Origin: an uncultured Clostridia bacterium | GTDB lineage: Bacteria > Bacillota > Clostridia > Peptostreptococcales > Anaerovoracaceae | Length of the DNA: 9,031 nucleotides | Direction of reading: 5' to 3' | NCBI GenBank assembly: GCA_946402595.1 | Contig: CAMIWY010000039.1 | Coordinates: forward strand, 1 to 9,031 | Shown here: positions 1 through 5,353 of the stretch, in pieces | Layout: every line of letters begins with the position of its first letter | Numbering within the stretch: the first letter of the stretch is position 1 | Translations under genes and position numbers: made by a program | The notes under the pieces: generated by a model | Seen by the model: only the letters and a program-made list of their open reading frames with translations | Told to the model about the DNA's origin: nothing | The model's database searches: none

Positions 1-1
1 G

Positions 2-205
2 CTTGAGTTCGGGGGGAAGAAAGTAGTGACAGGCGAGAAGGGCGTCCTGTACTTCTCACTTGACCTGCCTAAAAACGAGAAAGACATCAGCCTGATCCCG
101 ACCGAAAAGAAGGCGCGCGACATCCTGCAGCACTACATCAGCATCTGCTACAAGAACGTGAAGCGTAGAGATATCGATTACTACTTCTTTGAGGAAGATG
201 ACTAG
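2..205 (+). CDS. C-terminal end of an unrecognised protein (partial)
   Basis: An open frame enters from the left edge and ends at TAG 203-205, giving the last 67 residues of a protein that starts outside the window. I do not recognise the family. The visible part is soluble, lysine-rich in its first half and ends in an aromatic and acidic tail (YYFFEEDD), with no membrane segment. Coding character is supported by GC-rich third positions like those of neighbouring genes and by the tight arrangement with the next gene: the stop codon is followed after 14 bases by the next ATG, and the ribosome binding site lies in that gap. The two genes are therefore probably co-transcribed, which would supply the thioredoxin gene with its promoter. 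The product cannot be named from this fragment. Confidence 0.7.
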   Translation, partial: LEFGGKKVVTGEKGVLYFSLDLPKNEKDISLIPTEKKARDILQHYISICYKNVKRRDIDYYFFEEDD

Positions 206-219
206 CAGGAGGGCGCATT

Positions 220-735
220 ATGAAAAAACATTTTGCCCTGATTCTGACAATGATAGTAATGACCGCGGCTCTGAGCGCATGCGGGATCTTCGGCTCATCG
301 GACGGGACCGACTCGATACCGGCTTTCACTTCGTATGACCTTGAGGGCAATGAGGTTGACAGCTCGGTTTTCGCCAACGCGGATATAACGGTCGTCAACA
401 TCTGGGGCACATTCTGCGGCCCGTGCAAGGATGAAATGCCGGCTCTGGCGGAGTGGGATGCGGAGCTGCAGGATAACGTCCAGATCATCGGCCTCGTCGG
501 AGATGTCTTCGAGACTTCAGACGCTGAATACGCGGTGGCTCAGAAGATAGTCGCCGACTCGGGCGTGAAGTTCACGAACGTGATCGCAGCCGGCGAACTC
601 GCAGAATTCATGAACAAAGTCAGGATGTATCCGACGACCCTGTTCGTCGACAGTAACGGGCACTTCCTTCACGACCCGTTCGTCGGAGCCGATGTAGGCG
701 GCTACAAGGACGTGGTCAAGTCGCTGACCAAATAA
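220..735 (+). CDS. TlpA/ResA-like thioredoxin-fold lipoprotein
   Basis: Predicted extracytoplasmic thiol-disulfide oxidoreductase of 171 residues. The start follows a strong AGGAGG site (208-213). Residues 1-20 form a lipoprotein signal peptide with a lipobox LSAC, so Cys21 should be lipidated and the protein held on the outer face of the membrane. A short serine/aspartate linker leads into the thioredoxin fold, with the active site WGTFCGPC at 62-69 (redox cysteines 66 and 69) and the cis-proline region YPTT near 137-140 (Pro138). Length and order fit the TlpA/ResA group, whose members reduce disulfides in cytochrome c apoproteins or other exported proteins, or sense redox stress. No CcdA-type electron donor or cytochrome maturation gene is in view, so the substrate is unknown. 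It lies 14 bp behind the upstream gene and is followed by a dyad repeat and a terminator, so it is probably the last gene of its operon. Confidence 0.9.
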   Translation: MKKHFALILTMIVMTAALSACGIFGSSDGTDSIPAFTSYDLEGNEVDSSVFANADITVVNIWGTFCGPCKDEMPALAEWDAELQDNVQIIGLVGDVFETSDAEYAVAQKIVADSGVKFTNVIAAGELAEFMNKVRMYPTTLFVDSNGHFLHDPFVGADVGGYKDVVKSLTK

Positions 736-737
736 TG

Positions 738-764
738 TGACAACGGGGACGGTTCTCTTTGTCA
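738..764. repeat. Dyad repeat, GGGACGGTTCTC family, copy 1
   Basis: Directly after the lipoprotein stop codon lies a 27-base imperfect palindrome with outer arms TGACAA and TTGTCA around a core GGGGACGGTTCTC. A related sequence recurs at 1994-2040. I recall dispersed elements with this core and TGACAA/TTGTCA ends from several bacterial genomes, where they behave as small REP-like repeats; this is from memory and was not searched here. Confidence 0.6.
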
Positions 765-788
765 TACTAACTAAATGATTCGCATCAG

Positions 789-812
789 AAAAGGCAGCTG
801 GGGCTGCCTTTT
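789..812 (+). terminator. Intrinsic terminator of the thioredoxin operon
   Basis: A perfect 10-bp stem, AAAAGGCAGC pairing with GCTGCCTTTT, with a four-base loop (TGGG) and a run of four T on the descending arm. It lies 54 bp after the lipoprotein stop codon. Its presence inside the long + frame beginning at 775 argues that the first part of that frame is not coding. Confidence 0.8.
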
Positions 813-902
813 GAAATGCACATTAAAGGAGCTCGGCCTCAGGGAGATATCGCTCGGTATCGAGAGCGGCGACGACTGGACACCGGACCGCATCAGCAAG
901 GG

Positions 903-974
903 CTCCCGTGCAGGCGCATTTGACAAAGCGTATGGCCTTCAAGCTCCTCCCGAGCAGGCGCATTTGACAAATCG
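903..974. repeat. Pair of 28-bp direct repeats carrying TTGACA
   Basis: Bases 903-930 and 947-974 match at 26 of 28 positions (mismatches at 909/953 and 928/972), including an exact run of 18 bases. Both copies contain TTGACA (920-925 and 964-969). Only the second has a suitable -10 sequence downstream, so the first looks like a duplicated, inactive promoter half. Confidence 0.7.
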
Positions 975-992
975 GTTAGAAATCTCTAACAT
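964..992 (+). promoter_or_regulatory. Promoter of the DUF4375-like gene with an internal operator-like dyad
   Basis: TTGACA (964-969, perfect -35) is followed after 17 bases by TAACAT (987-992, a moderate -10), giving a start of transcription near 999 and a leader of about 28 bases. Between and overlapping the two boxes is the dyad GGTTAG-N6-CTAACA (974-991). Its position would let a bound repressor block RNA polymerase. The same dyad form recurs at the DUF3793 promoter. Confidence 0.6.
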
Positions 993-1026
993 ACAGATAG
1001 CAAATGAGCAGACAGGAGTGAGCAAA

Positions 1027-1551
1027 ATGGGAATCGGCAAACTGTTCGCAGGCCTGAATAAGGACAAGAAATATATAGCTATGAGTTCTGACGAGCTGAT
1101 GCGCCTCGGGAATATCGAGTTGCGCGACGCGGTCTCGGCGCGGATGATGAAAGAAGCTGGGCGTCGTGAAGTGCCGCAGTGTATTGAACTCTTCAAGGGG
1201 GCAAAACGCACTTTCTATATCGTCTCCCTGTATGAGGCGGAGGTCAGCACGGACGGGCTGTGCAGGTTCCTGGTAGGGCCGGGCAGATCAGCCGCGCCGT
1301 ACATCCTCGATGCACTGAAAGAGATCCACGCCTCAAGACATGCCGACCTTCTGCACCGTTTCACTTCGACAAACGGCATAGACCTTAATGACCTCAGCGC
1401 TTTGGCCATAGACAACTCCTGGGATTATGAGGAGCGGAAGAAGATGTATCCGTTCGACGACTTCCAGAAGAAGTTCGAGAAGCTCTACGAGAAGGAGCCG
1501 CTCGACCTGAGACTCATGCAGTATGCCAGGAACCACATAGAAGAGTTCTGA
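1027..1551 (+). CDS. DUF4375 / DMP19-like protein
   Basis: A 174-residue soluble protein with no signal peptide or membrane segment. I chose ATG 1027 although the frame is open back to 775, because AGGAG (1014-1018) sits 8 bases before it and because a terminator and a promoter occupy the region upstream. The pattern resembles the DUF4375/DMP19 family: an N-terminal helix, a central stretch around GLCRFLVGPGRSAAPYILDA (residues 78-97) where family members have a similar turn and helix, and a C-terminal half ending in an acidic/aromatic segment and a final helix (LMQYARNHIEEF). The family has an uncertain role; a distant member, DMP19, has been described as a DNA mimic protein, and others sit with toxin immunity genes. 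No toxin partner is visible here. The promoter carries a dyad shared with the DUF3793 promoter, suggesting common regulation. Family assignment is from recalled pattern, not a search. Confidence 0.65.
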   Translation: MGIGKLFAGLNKDKKYIAMSSDELMRLGNIELRDAVSARMMKEAGRREVPQCIELFKGAKRTFYIVSLYEAEVSTDGLCRFLVGPGRSAAPYILDALKEIHASRHADLLHRFTSTNGIDLNDLSALAIDNSWDYEERKKMYPFDDFQKKFEKLYEKEPLDLRLMQYARNHIEEF

Positions 1552-1565
1552 CCGTAAACTGCAGC

Positions 1566-1595
1566 TTGAAAAGAGCGCCTGGATAGAGATAACAT
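1566..1595 (+). promoter_or_regulatory. Possible promoter of the DUF6054-like gene
   Basis: TTGAAA (1566-1571) and TAACAT (1590-1595) are separated by 18 bases, placing transcription start near 1602 with a leader of about 40 bases. No terminator is seen after the preceding gene, so read-through from 964-992 is an alternative. The -10 hexamer is identical to that of the preceding gene. Confidence 0.4.
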
Positions 1596-1641
1596 AGATA
1601 CAGATATCGTAGATGGTTTCAGCTAACCAGGAGGGGATCAC

Positions 1642-1992
1642 ATGGCAAAATTCACAGCTGTAGTTCCGGGAACTATTGACAGCTTCTGGAAGTACCTCGA
1701 CCGCTACACAGTGAAGCTTGGTACAACTGCGACTCTTGAAGATCAGGTCTCAGGATCTGCAGACGGGGTCAAGTACAAAGTATGCACTTACGAGCGTTAT
1801 GCGGTCATGGGCGAGAACAGGGTAAGCCTGAGCGTATTCATGATCGAGTACAGCGAAGGCGTCAGGATCGTGGCAACAGCATCAGGCGGCAGCAAAGGTG
1901 CATTCCTCAAGATCAACCACTGGAGCGAGGATAACTTCCTGAACGATTTCGAGGCTCTGGTAAAAGCTTACAACATGCAGACAAAAAAGTGA
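1642..1992 (+). CDS. DUF6054-like small protein
   Basis: A 116-residue cytoplasmic protein preceded by a strong AGGAGGGG site (1630-1637) a few bases before the ATG. The features resemble the DUF6054 family of Firmicutes: the MAKF start, a conserved middle segment with ERYAVMGENRVSLSVFMIEY (residues 51-70), a glycine/serine turn ATASGGSKGAFLKIN (residues 78-92), and a C-terminal helix beginning near the WSEDNFL segment. The alternating hydrophobic pattern suggests a small alpha/beta fold. No catalytic motif, cysteine pair or membrane segment is visible, and I know of no established function. It lies 90 bp after the DUF4375-like gene and may be co-transcribed with it or driven by the weak promoter at 1566-1595. 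It ends just before a strong bidirectional terminator. The family name is from memory. Confidence 0.65.
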   Translation: MAKFTAVVPGTIDSFWKYLDRYTVKLGTTATLEDQVSGSADGVKYKVCTYERYAVMGENRVSLSVFMIEYSEGVRIVATASGGSKGAFLKINHWSEDNFLNDFEALVKAYNMQTKK

Positions 1993-1993
1993 A

Positions 1994-2036
1994 AAAAGGA
2001 CGGTTCTCATTGATGTCAGCGAGAACCGTCCCTTTT
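1994..2036. terminator. Bidirectional terminator made from a GGACGGTTCTC dyad (copy 2)
   Basis: The arms GGACGGTTCTC (1998-2008) and GAGAACCGTCC (2021-2031) pair perfectly over 11 bp; outer A-rich and T-rich bases extend the stem with one bulged C. The + strand ends in TTTT and the - strand in a run of T, so the hairpin can end transcription of both the DUF6054-like gene and the converging flavodoxin gene. Read on the - strand, the right arm plus flank starts TGACAAAAGGGACGG, matching the repeat at 738-764. Confidence 0.75.
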
Positions 2037-2063
2037 GTCATAATTAGCCTTATTAATTACAAA

Positions 2064-2486
2064 CTATGCAAGTGCTGCTCCGAGTGCTTCGCAGGCTGCA
2101 ACAGCCTCATCATCAGGAGCCTCGTTAGCCATCACCGGATCAGCTGCGAGCGCAACGCCTGACATTCTGGCATCGTCAGCCCAGCTGTTCATCCATTCGC
2201 CGCCGCCCCAGCCGTAAGAGCCGAAGAGGCCTACCTTCTTGCCGCCGAGCTTGCCCTTGACATCGTCCCACATTGGCTGGAACTCGTCCTCCTCAAGGAC
2301 CTCAGCACCCATTGCCGGGCATCCGAAAGCGATTCCGTCGAATCCTGCAACATCAGCCGGACCGAACTCAGCCGAAGTGAGCTTGCTTACCTCAGCTCCT
2401 GCCTTCTTAGCGCCTTCAACAACAGCGTCAGCCATAGCCTCAGTGTTACCTGTAGCTGACCAGTAAACTACTGCTACTTTACTCAT
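2064..2486 (-). CDS. Short-chain flavodoxin
   Basis: Low-potential electron carrier of 140 residues that binds FMN and commonly substitutes for ferredoxin when iron is scarce. The phosphate-binding loop WSATGNT is at residues 8-14 of MSKVAVVYWSATGNTEAMAD. The first isoalloxazine loop reads GCPAMGAEVLEEDEF (55-69), and the second is FGSYGWGGGEWM (88-99), where Tyr91 or Trp93 should stack on the flavin. The layout closely follows clostridial flavodoxin (about 138 residues). One difference is MGA at 59-61, where the recalled clostridial protein has MGD; the backbone of this loop flips with redox state, so the change may tune potential. AAGGAAAG lies before the ATG. The gene converges on the DUF6054-like gene and lies 133 bp downstream of DUF3793, with a terminator between them; I see no convincing promoter of its own, so partial read-through is likely. 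Confidence 0.93.
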   Translation of the reverse strand: MSKVAVVYWSATGNTEAMADAVVEGAKKAGAEVSKLTSAEFGPADVAGFDGIAFGCPAMGAEVLEEDEFQPMWDDVKGKLGGKKVGLFGSYGWGGGEWMNSWADDARMSGVALAADPVMANEAPDDEAVAACEALGAALA

Positions 2487-2523
2487 TTCATCTTTCCTTT
2501 CTTATACACGTATATTTGGTTGC

Positions 2524-2556
2524 AAAACCGGGCCGCCCGTCATTGCGGCACCCCGG
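2524..2556 (-). terminator. Probable terminator between DUF3793 and flavodoxin
   Basis: Read on the - strand, CCGG (2556-2553), a three-base bulge and GCCGC (2549-2545) pair with GCGGC and CCGG (2536-2528) around an 8-base loop, followed by TTTT (2527-2524). The short T run and bulge suggest partial termination, allowing some transcript to reach flavodoxin. Confidence 0.55.
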
Positions 2557-2619
2557 GTGATGCCTTATTCGTAAGATGCACAGCAGTCGGGCAAAACGCC
2601 GGCCGCACCCGTGCACCTG

Positions 2620-3285
2620 TTAACCTGCAACCGTCAGCTGGAAGATATCGCGCCTTCCGCTTCTCCACAGGTCGCTGTACACGCTGAAACACTTCCTGTA
2701 CTTCTCAAACATCCTGATCGAAGCGGCTTTGTCACCATACACTTTCCACAGGCCCGTGTACTTCGAGTTGCGGCCGTTGTTCTCGATAAAACCCTTGACG
2801 TCCTGAAGAGGGTATCCGAGGAAAACGCCGATCTCGTGCGGGAACTTCATATCGCAGTTTGTATTGCTTCCGCAGGCTGCTTCATAACCATTCCCGCCGG
2901 ATCCAGCACCCATGTTTTCACTGGTATTCGACATAGCGATTCTGTCCCTGAGGTGCTCGAGGCAACTCGTGATAGAGCACTCAGCCGTGCTGCATCCGTC
3001 GCAGCAGCTGCAGCTCTCATAGCCGTACGCGCCGAGAAAAGCCTGCACTTCCGGGTCCTTCAGGGTGCGTGCGAGGGAGGTGCCGCGGTACACATATATG
3101 AGAGCAGTCTTCTCAGTTCTGCGCAGAATGCACATAGTGATCCCGAGTTCACTGAAACCCGCATTCCATCTGTCAACGATTTCTTCGATGCACGCACCCT
3201 CAGGGCACTTGCAGTTGAACAGGCTGCCGGATTTGAGCGATGCCAGAGTCGGCGCGCAGCAGTCTATAAGATAGTTCTCAAGCAT
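2620..3285 (-). CDS. DUF3793 family protein with a cysteine-rich insert
   Basis: A 221-residue soluble protein. The start ATG at 3285 has TGGAG (3297-3293) 7 bases upstream. The C-terminal half carries the DUF3793 signature FPHEIGVFLGYPLQDVKGFI (148-167), then the NNGRNSKYTGLW segment and a helical, basic tail. The N-terminal half has a hydrophobic stretch (50-66) likely to be a buried beta strand. Fifteen cysteines are present; six crowd into residues 92-108 as C-x-C-C-x2-C-x4-C-x4-C, followed by a glycine/asparagine-rich stretch with two more (138, 144). The cluster is placed where, as I recall, ordinary family members have a short loop. It suggests metal or iron-sulfur binding, but no function is established for the family. 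I recall DUF3793 genes next to flavodoxin or ferrous iron transport genes in Clostridia, which agrees with the flavodoxin downstream. The GC-rich opposite strand is open too, but shows no family pattern. Confidence 0.85.
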   Translation of the reverse strand: MLENYLIDCCAPTLASLKSGSLFNCKCPEGACIEEIVDRWNAGFSELGITMCILRRTEKTALIYVYRGTSLARTLKDPEVQAFLGAYGYESCSCCDGCSTAECSITSCLEHLRDRIAMSNTSENMGAGSGGNGYEAACGSNTNCDMKFPHEIGVFLGYPLQDVKGFIENNGRNSKYTGLWKVYGDKAASIRMFEKYRKCFSVYSDLWRSGRRDIFQLTVAG

Positions 3286-3316
3286 GTGTTTTCTCCAGAA
3301 TAGATAGTTTTCAGAT

Positions 3317-3338
3317 TTGGTTAGTCGTCTCTAACCAA
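3317..3338. promoter_or_regulatory. Operator-like dyad TTGGTTAG-N6-CTAACCAA
   Basis: A perfect 8-bp inverted repeat with a 6-base spacer covering roughly +1 to +21 of the DUF3793 transcript, a classic repressor position. The inner part matches the dyad at 974-991 in arms and spacer length, and both have TCT before the right arm. The half-sites recall DtxR/IdeR iron boxes, but those have a single base between GTTAG and CTAAC, so the regulator is uncertain. Confidence 0.6.
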
Positions 3339-3343
3339 GACTT

Positions 3344-3372
3344 AAGATAATTCACCAAGAGCGGAAAGTCAA
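3344..3372 (-). promoter_or_regulatory. Promoter of the DUF3793-flavodoxin unit
   Basis: On the - strand TTGACT (3372-3367) is followed after exactly 17 bases by TATCTT (3349-3344), a good sigma-A type promoter. Transcription should start near 3337, about 52 bases before the ATG at 3285. Confidence 0.7.
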
Positions 3373-3387
3373 TAGGAATTGCGAAAA

Positions 3388-3403
3388 AGTTAGTCATAAC
3401 TAA
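3388..3403. promoter_or_regulatory. Second dyad between divergent promoters
   Basis: TTAGT (3390-3394) and ACTAA (3399-3403) form a perfect dyad around CATA; overlapping it, AGTTA and TAACT form another. It lies upstream of the DUF3793 -35 box and upstream of the + strand promoter, so a factor bound here could affect both genes. Its half-sites resemble those at 3317-3338, but the spacing differs. Confidence 0.35.
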
Positions 3404-3422
3404 TTATTTTCGCTCAACCACT

Positions 3423-3473
3423 TTGTTCGCGATTGAAAGGGTGTTAGAATCTGAATAGTTAAATATACTTAAC
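3423..3473 (+). promoter_or_regulatory. Candidate promoter and dyad before the hydrolase-methyltransferase gene
   Basis: An extended -10 box, TG-T-TAGAAT (3442-3450), has a weak -35 TTGTTC (3423-3428) at 16 bases. Immediately downstream is the perfect dyad GTTAA-N6-TTAAC (3458-3473), covering the predicted start of transcription near 3457. Arms and spacing are like GTTAG-N6-CTAAC at 974 and 3317. The leader would be about 110 bases. Confidence 0.4.
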
Positions 3474-3565
3474 CGAATTGGCGATGCGTTTTTACTGCGC
3501 ACATAGCCAATGCCGCTGATAAATGCGATAAGCGAAAAGACTATAAAGGAAACAGTGAAAAGATA

Positions 3566-5077
3566 ATGAAAATAAATGAATTCGGAACTGAAAATGAGAA
3601 GAGCATGCTGCTCATAGCGACAGCTGCACTCGAACCGGACTGGGCATTCATGCCGGTGATCGAACTTCTGGCCCGCGACTACCACGTATACGCAGCTGTC
3701 GCAGACGGACACTCGGCAGGCGGCTCTTATGCAGGCAGTTCGCAGGCTGGCGGATCCTCGGCAGGAGCATCTGTCAGGAGCTTTACTTCGGTAGAAAGGA
3801 CTGCGGCAGACATAGACTTCGCGCTCGGCAGGAAGGGAGTGACTCACCTCGATGCAGCCTACGGACTTTCGATGGGCGGCGCCATACTGCTGAGATTCCT
3901 GACGACCTCAGGCATCAAAGTGGACAAAGCCGTAATAGACGGTGGCATCACGCCTTATCCGTATCCCGCGTGGATCTGCCGCCTGATATCCGTAAGAGAT
4001 TTTGCCCTGGCCTGGCCGATGACAAGGAGCAGAAAACTCCTCGAGAAGGTCGCACCGCCCGAAAAGTACACACCCGCGGGCCACGACCCTGCAGCCGAGT
4101 ACGATGCTCTCATGGATTTTTACCGGAATACCTACAAGGCCCGCTCGATCTACAACGACTTCTGGTCGGCCAATAACTATGAACTGCCGCATCCCGCACC
4201 TGCTCTGGATACAGAGATCACCTACTGGTACGCCGAGAAGGAGGCCAAAGCCCGCAAGGAGGACATGGATTTCCTGAAGGACTATCTCAGCAATGTCACC
4301 TTCACAGAGATCCCGGGATACGAGCACGGAGAGCTTGTCATGGTGTACCCGGACGACTTCTACCGCATTTTCACTGCAACCATGAACGGTGCTCTAAGCT
4401 CGCATGGAAAGACCGATTCCAGGAACGCGAGCTACCCGGTCACAAGTACTGACAAGAAAGAAGGCGGTGTTATGAATAAAAAGATATGGGACCTCTACGC
4501 GCCGATATACAAGCGCGCAATGAAGTCCGACCAGCATATATATGAATTCATGTATCAGAGGATCCCTGAAGTGATCAGGGGTAAAGAAGTCCTGGAGATC
4601 GCGACCGGCCCGGGACTCCTCGCCAAGCACATCGCATACGCTGCGAAGAGGATAGTGGCCACGGACTACTCGGACGGCATGATAGCGGTCGCGAAGAAAG
4701 GTTACAACCCGGCCAACCTCACGTTCGAGGTCGCCGACGCAATGGATCTGCCATATGAAGACGACTCCTTTGATGCAGTCATCATAGCCAACGCGCTCCA
4801 CATAGTTCCCGACCCGGAGAAAGTGCTGGCTGAGATCGACCGCGTCCTGAGACCGGGCGGCCTCCTGATCGCACCTAACTTCGTGGAGCACAAGGGCACA
4901 GCCCTCAGCCGCATATGGTCAGGCATCCTGCAGATAGCAGGCGTCAGATTCGAGCACCAGTGGACCGCCGGTGAATACCTGTCATTTCTCGCGCAAAACG
5001 GCTGGACCGTCACCTTCAGCAAAGAGATGGCCGCCCGCATCGCAATGGTCTACACAGAGTGCAGCAAAAATGCCTAA
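3566..5077 (+). CDS. Alpha/beta hydrolase - SAM methyltransferase fusion
   Basis: A 503-residue frame with two enzyme domains. Residues 1-275 form an alpha/beta hydrolase with nucleophile elbow YGLSMGG (Ser102), a probable acid among Glu224/Glu226 in the WYAEKE segment, and catalytic His254 in GYEHGEL. Residues 48-70 are a Ser/Gly/Ala-rich insert after the second strand, where I expect a short loop. Residues 303-503 form a class I SAM methyltransferase of the UbiE/Methyltransf_11 type: motif I EIATGPG (344-350), an acidic residue after strand 2 (Asp366 in ATDYS), DLPYEDDSFDAV (394-405) and LRPGG (428-432). The linker (276-302) is polar. The region before Met303 (ATG 4472) carries AAGGCGG, a possible ribosome binding site, so the methyltransferase may also be made alone. 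The start at 3566 has AAAGGA about 15 bases upstream, rather far. Substrates of both domains are unknown. The gene diverges from DUF3793 and ends at a strong terminator. Confidence 0.85.
   Translation: MKINEFGTENEKSMLLIATAALEPDWAFMPVIELLARDYHVYAAVADGHSAGGSYAGSSQAGGSSAGASVRSFTSVERTAADIDFALGRKGVTHLDAAYGLSMGGAILLRFLTTSGIKVDKAVIDGGITPYPYPAWICRLISVRDFALAWPMTRSRKLLEKVAPPEKYTPAGHDPAAEYDALMDFYRNTYKARSIYNDFWSANNYELPHPAPALDTEITYWYAEKEAKARKEDMDFLKDYLSNVTFTEIPGYEHGELVMVYPDDFYRIFTATMNGALSSHGKTDSRNASYPVTSTDKKEGGVMNKKIWDLYAPIYKRAMKSDQHIYEFMYQRIPEVIRGKEVLEIATGPGLLAKHIAYAAKRIVATDYSDGMIAVAKKGYNPANLTFEVADAMDLPYEDDSFDAVIIANALHIVPDPEKVLAEIDRVLRPGGLLIAPNFVEHKGTALSRIWSGILQIAGVRFEHQWTAGEYLSFLAQNGWTVTFSKEMAARIAMVYTECSKNA
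4461..4474 (+). promoter_or_regulatory. Possible internal ribosome binding site and start
   Basis: AAGGCGG (4461-4467) precedes an in-frame ATG (4472-4474) that coincides with the first residue of the methyltransferase domain (Met303). This is the layout expected between two adjacent genes, so a separate 201-residue methyltransferase may be translated, or the fusion may have arisen by loss of a stop codon. Confidence 0.4.
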
Positions 5078-5087
5078 CACTAAAAAA

Positions 5088-5132
5088 ACCCGCTGTAGTT
5101 CATATGCAGTGAACTTGCAGCGGGTACTTTTT
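5088..5132 (+). terminator. Terminator of the hydrolase-methyltransferase gene
   Basis: ACCCGCTG (5088-5095) pairs with CAGCGGGT (5118-5125), and inside it AGTTCA pairs with TGAACT around a 7-base loop, with small asymmetric bulges. TTTTT follows two bases after the stem. It begins 10 bp after the stop codon. Confidence 0.85.
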
Positions 5133-5138
5133 ATCTAT

Positions 5139-5324
5139 TCTGATGCATATTTCATGTTTTGACGCAGAACGCATCAACAACCACACCTCCGAAAGCTGTC
5201 AGCCGGTCTAAATCTGATGCATATCTCATGCTTTGGTGCAAAACGCATCAATTATCACAACTCCGGAAGCTGTCAGTTGTTTAAGATCTGATGCATATCT
5301 CATGTTTTGGTGCAAAACGCATCA
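5139..5324. repeat. 74-bp tandem repeat, 2.5 units, hairpin-forming
   Basis: Units start at 5139, 5213 and 5287, exactly 74 bases apart; the third stops after the core. The 38-bp core starts TCTGATGCATAT and ends AACGCATCA. The second and third cores differ at one position, the first and third at four. Outer arms TGATGC and GCATCA and inner arms GTTTTG and CAAAAC (three-base loop) can form a hairpin with a 9-base bulge on the left. The 36-bp parts between cores match at about 25 of 36 positions and share AAGCTGTCAG. The array lies between converging genes; the third hairpin may help end the PDZ transcript. Confidence 0.85.
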
Positions 5325-5353
5325 GTGCCACTCTCGGCAGACCGCCTACGGGA

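Noticed and set aside
775..1026. In-frame 84-residue N-terminal extension of the DUF4375-like protein
   Set aside because: It contains an intrinsic terminator (789-812), a direct repeat and a perfect -35 box, while a good ribosome binding site lies before ATG 1027. Some of it (around 820-900) looks coding-like and could be a decayed gene, but I cannot name it.
1615..1628. GGTT-N6-AACC as another operator copy before the DUF6054-like gene
   Set aside because: Only four-base arms, lacking the TAG/CTA part, and it abuts the ribosome binding site; chance is likely.
2611..3303. Long open frame on the + strand opposite DUF3793
   Set aside because: The opposite strand carries a recognisable family signature, a good ribosome binding site and promoter; the + frame has no such support and is a shadow of GC-rich coding sequence.
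3404..3847. 147-residue - strand frame across the divergent promoters
   Set aside because: It overlaps the start of the clear hydrolase gene and the intergenic operators, with no family pattern.
5139..5324. CRISPR-like geometry: 38-bp repeats separated by 36-bp spacers
   Set aside because: The spacers are related to one another (about 25 of 36 positions), so the real unit is a 74-bp tandem repeat; only three cores exist and no cas genes are near.
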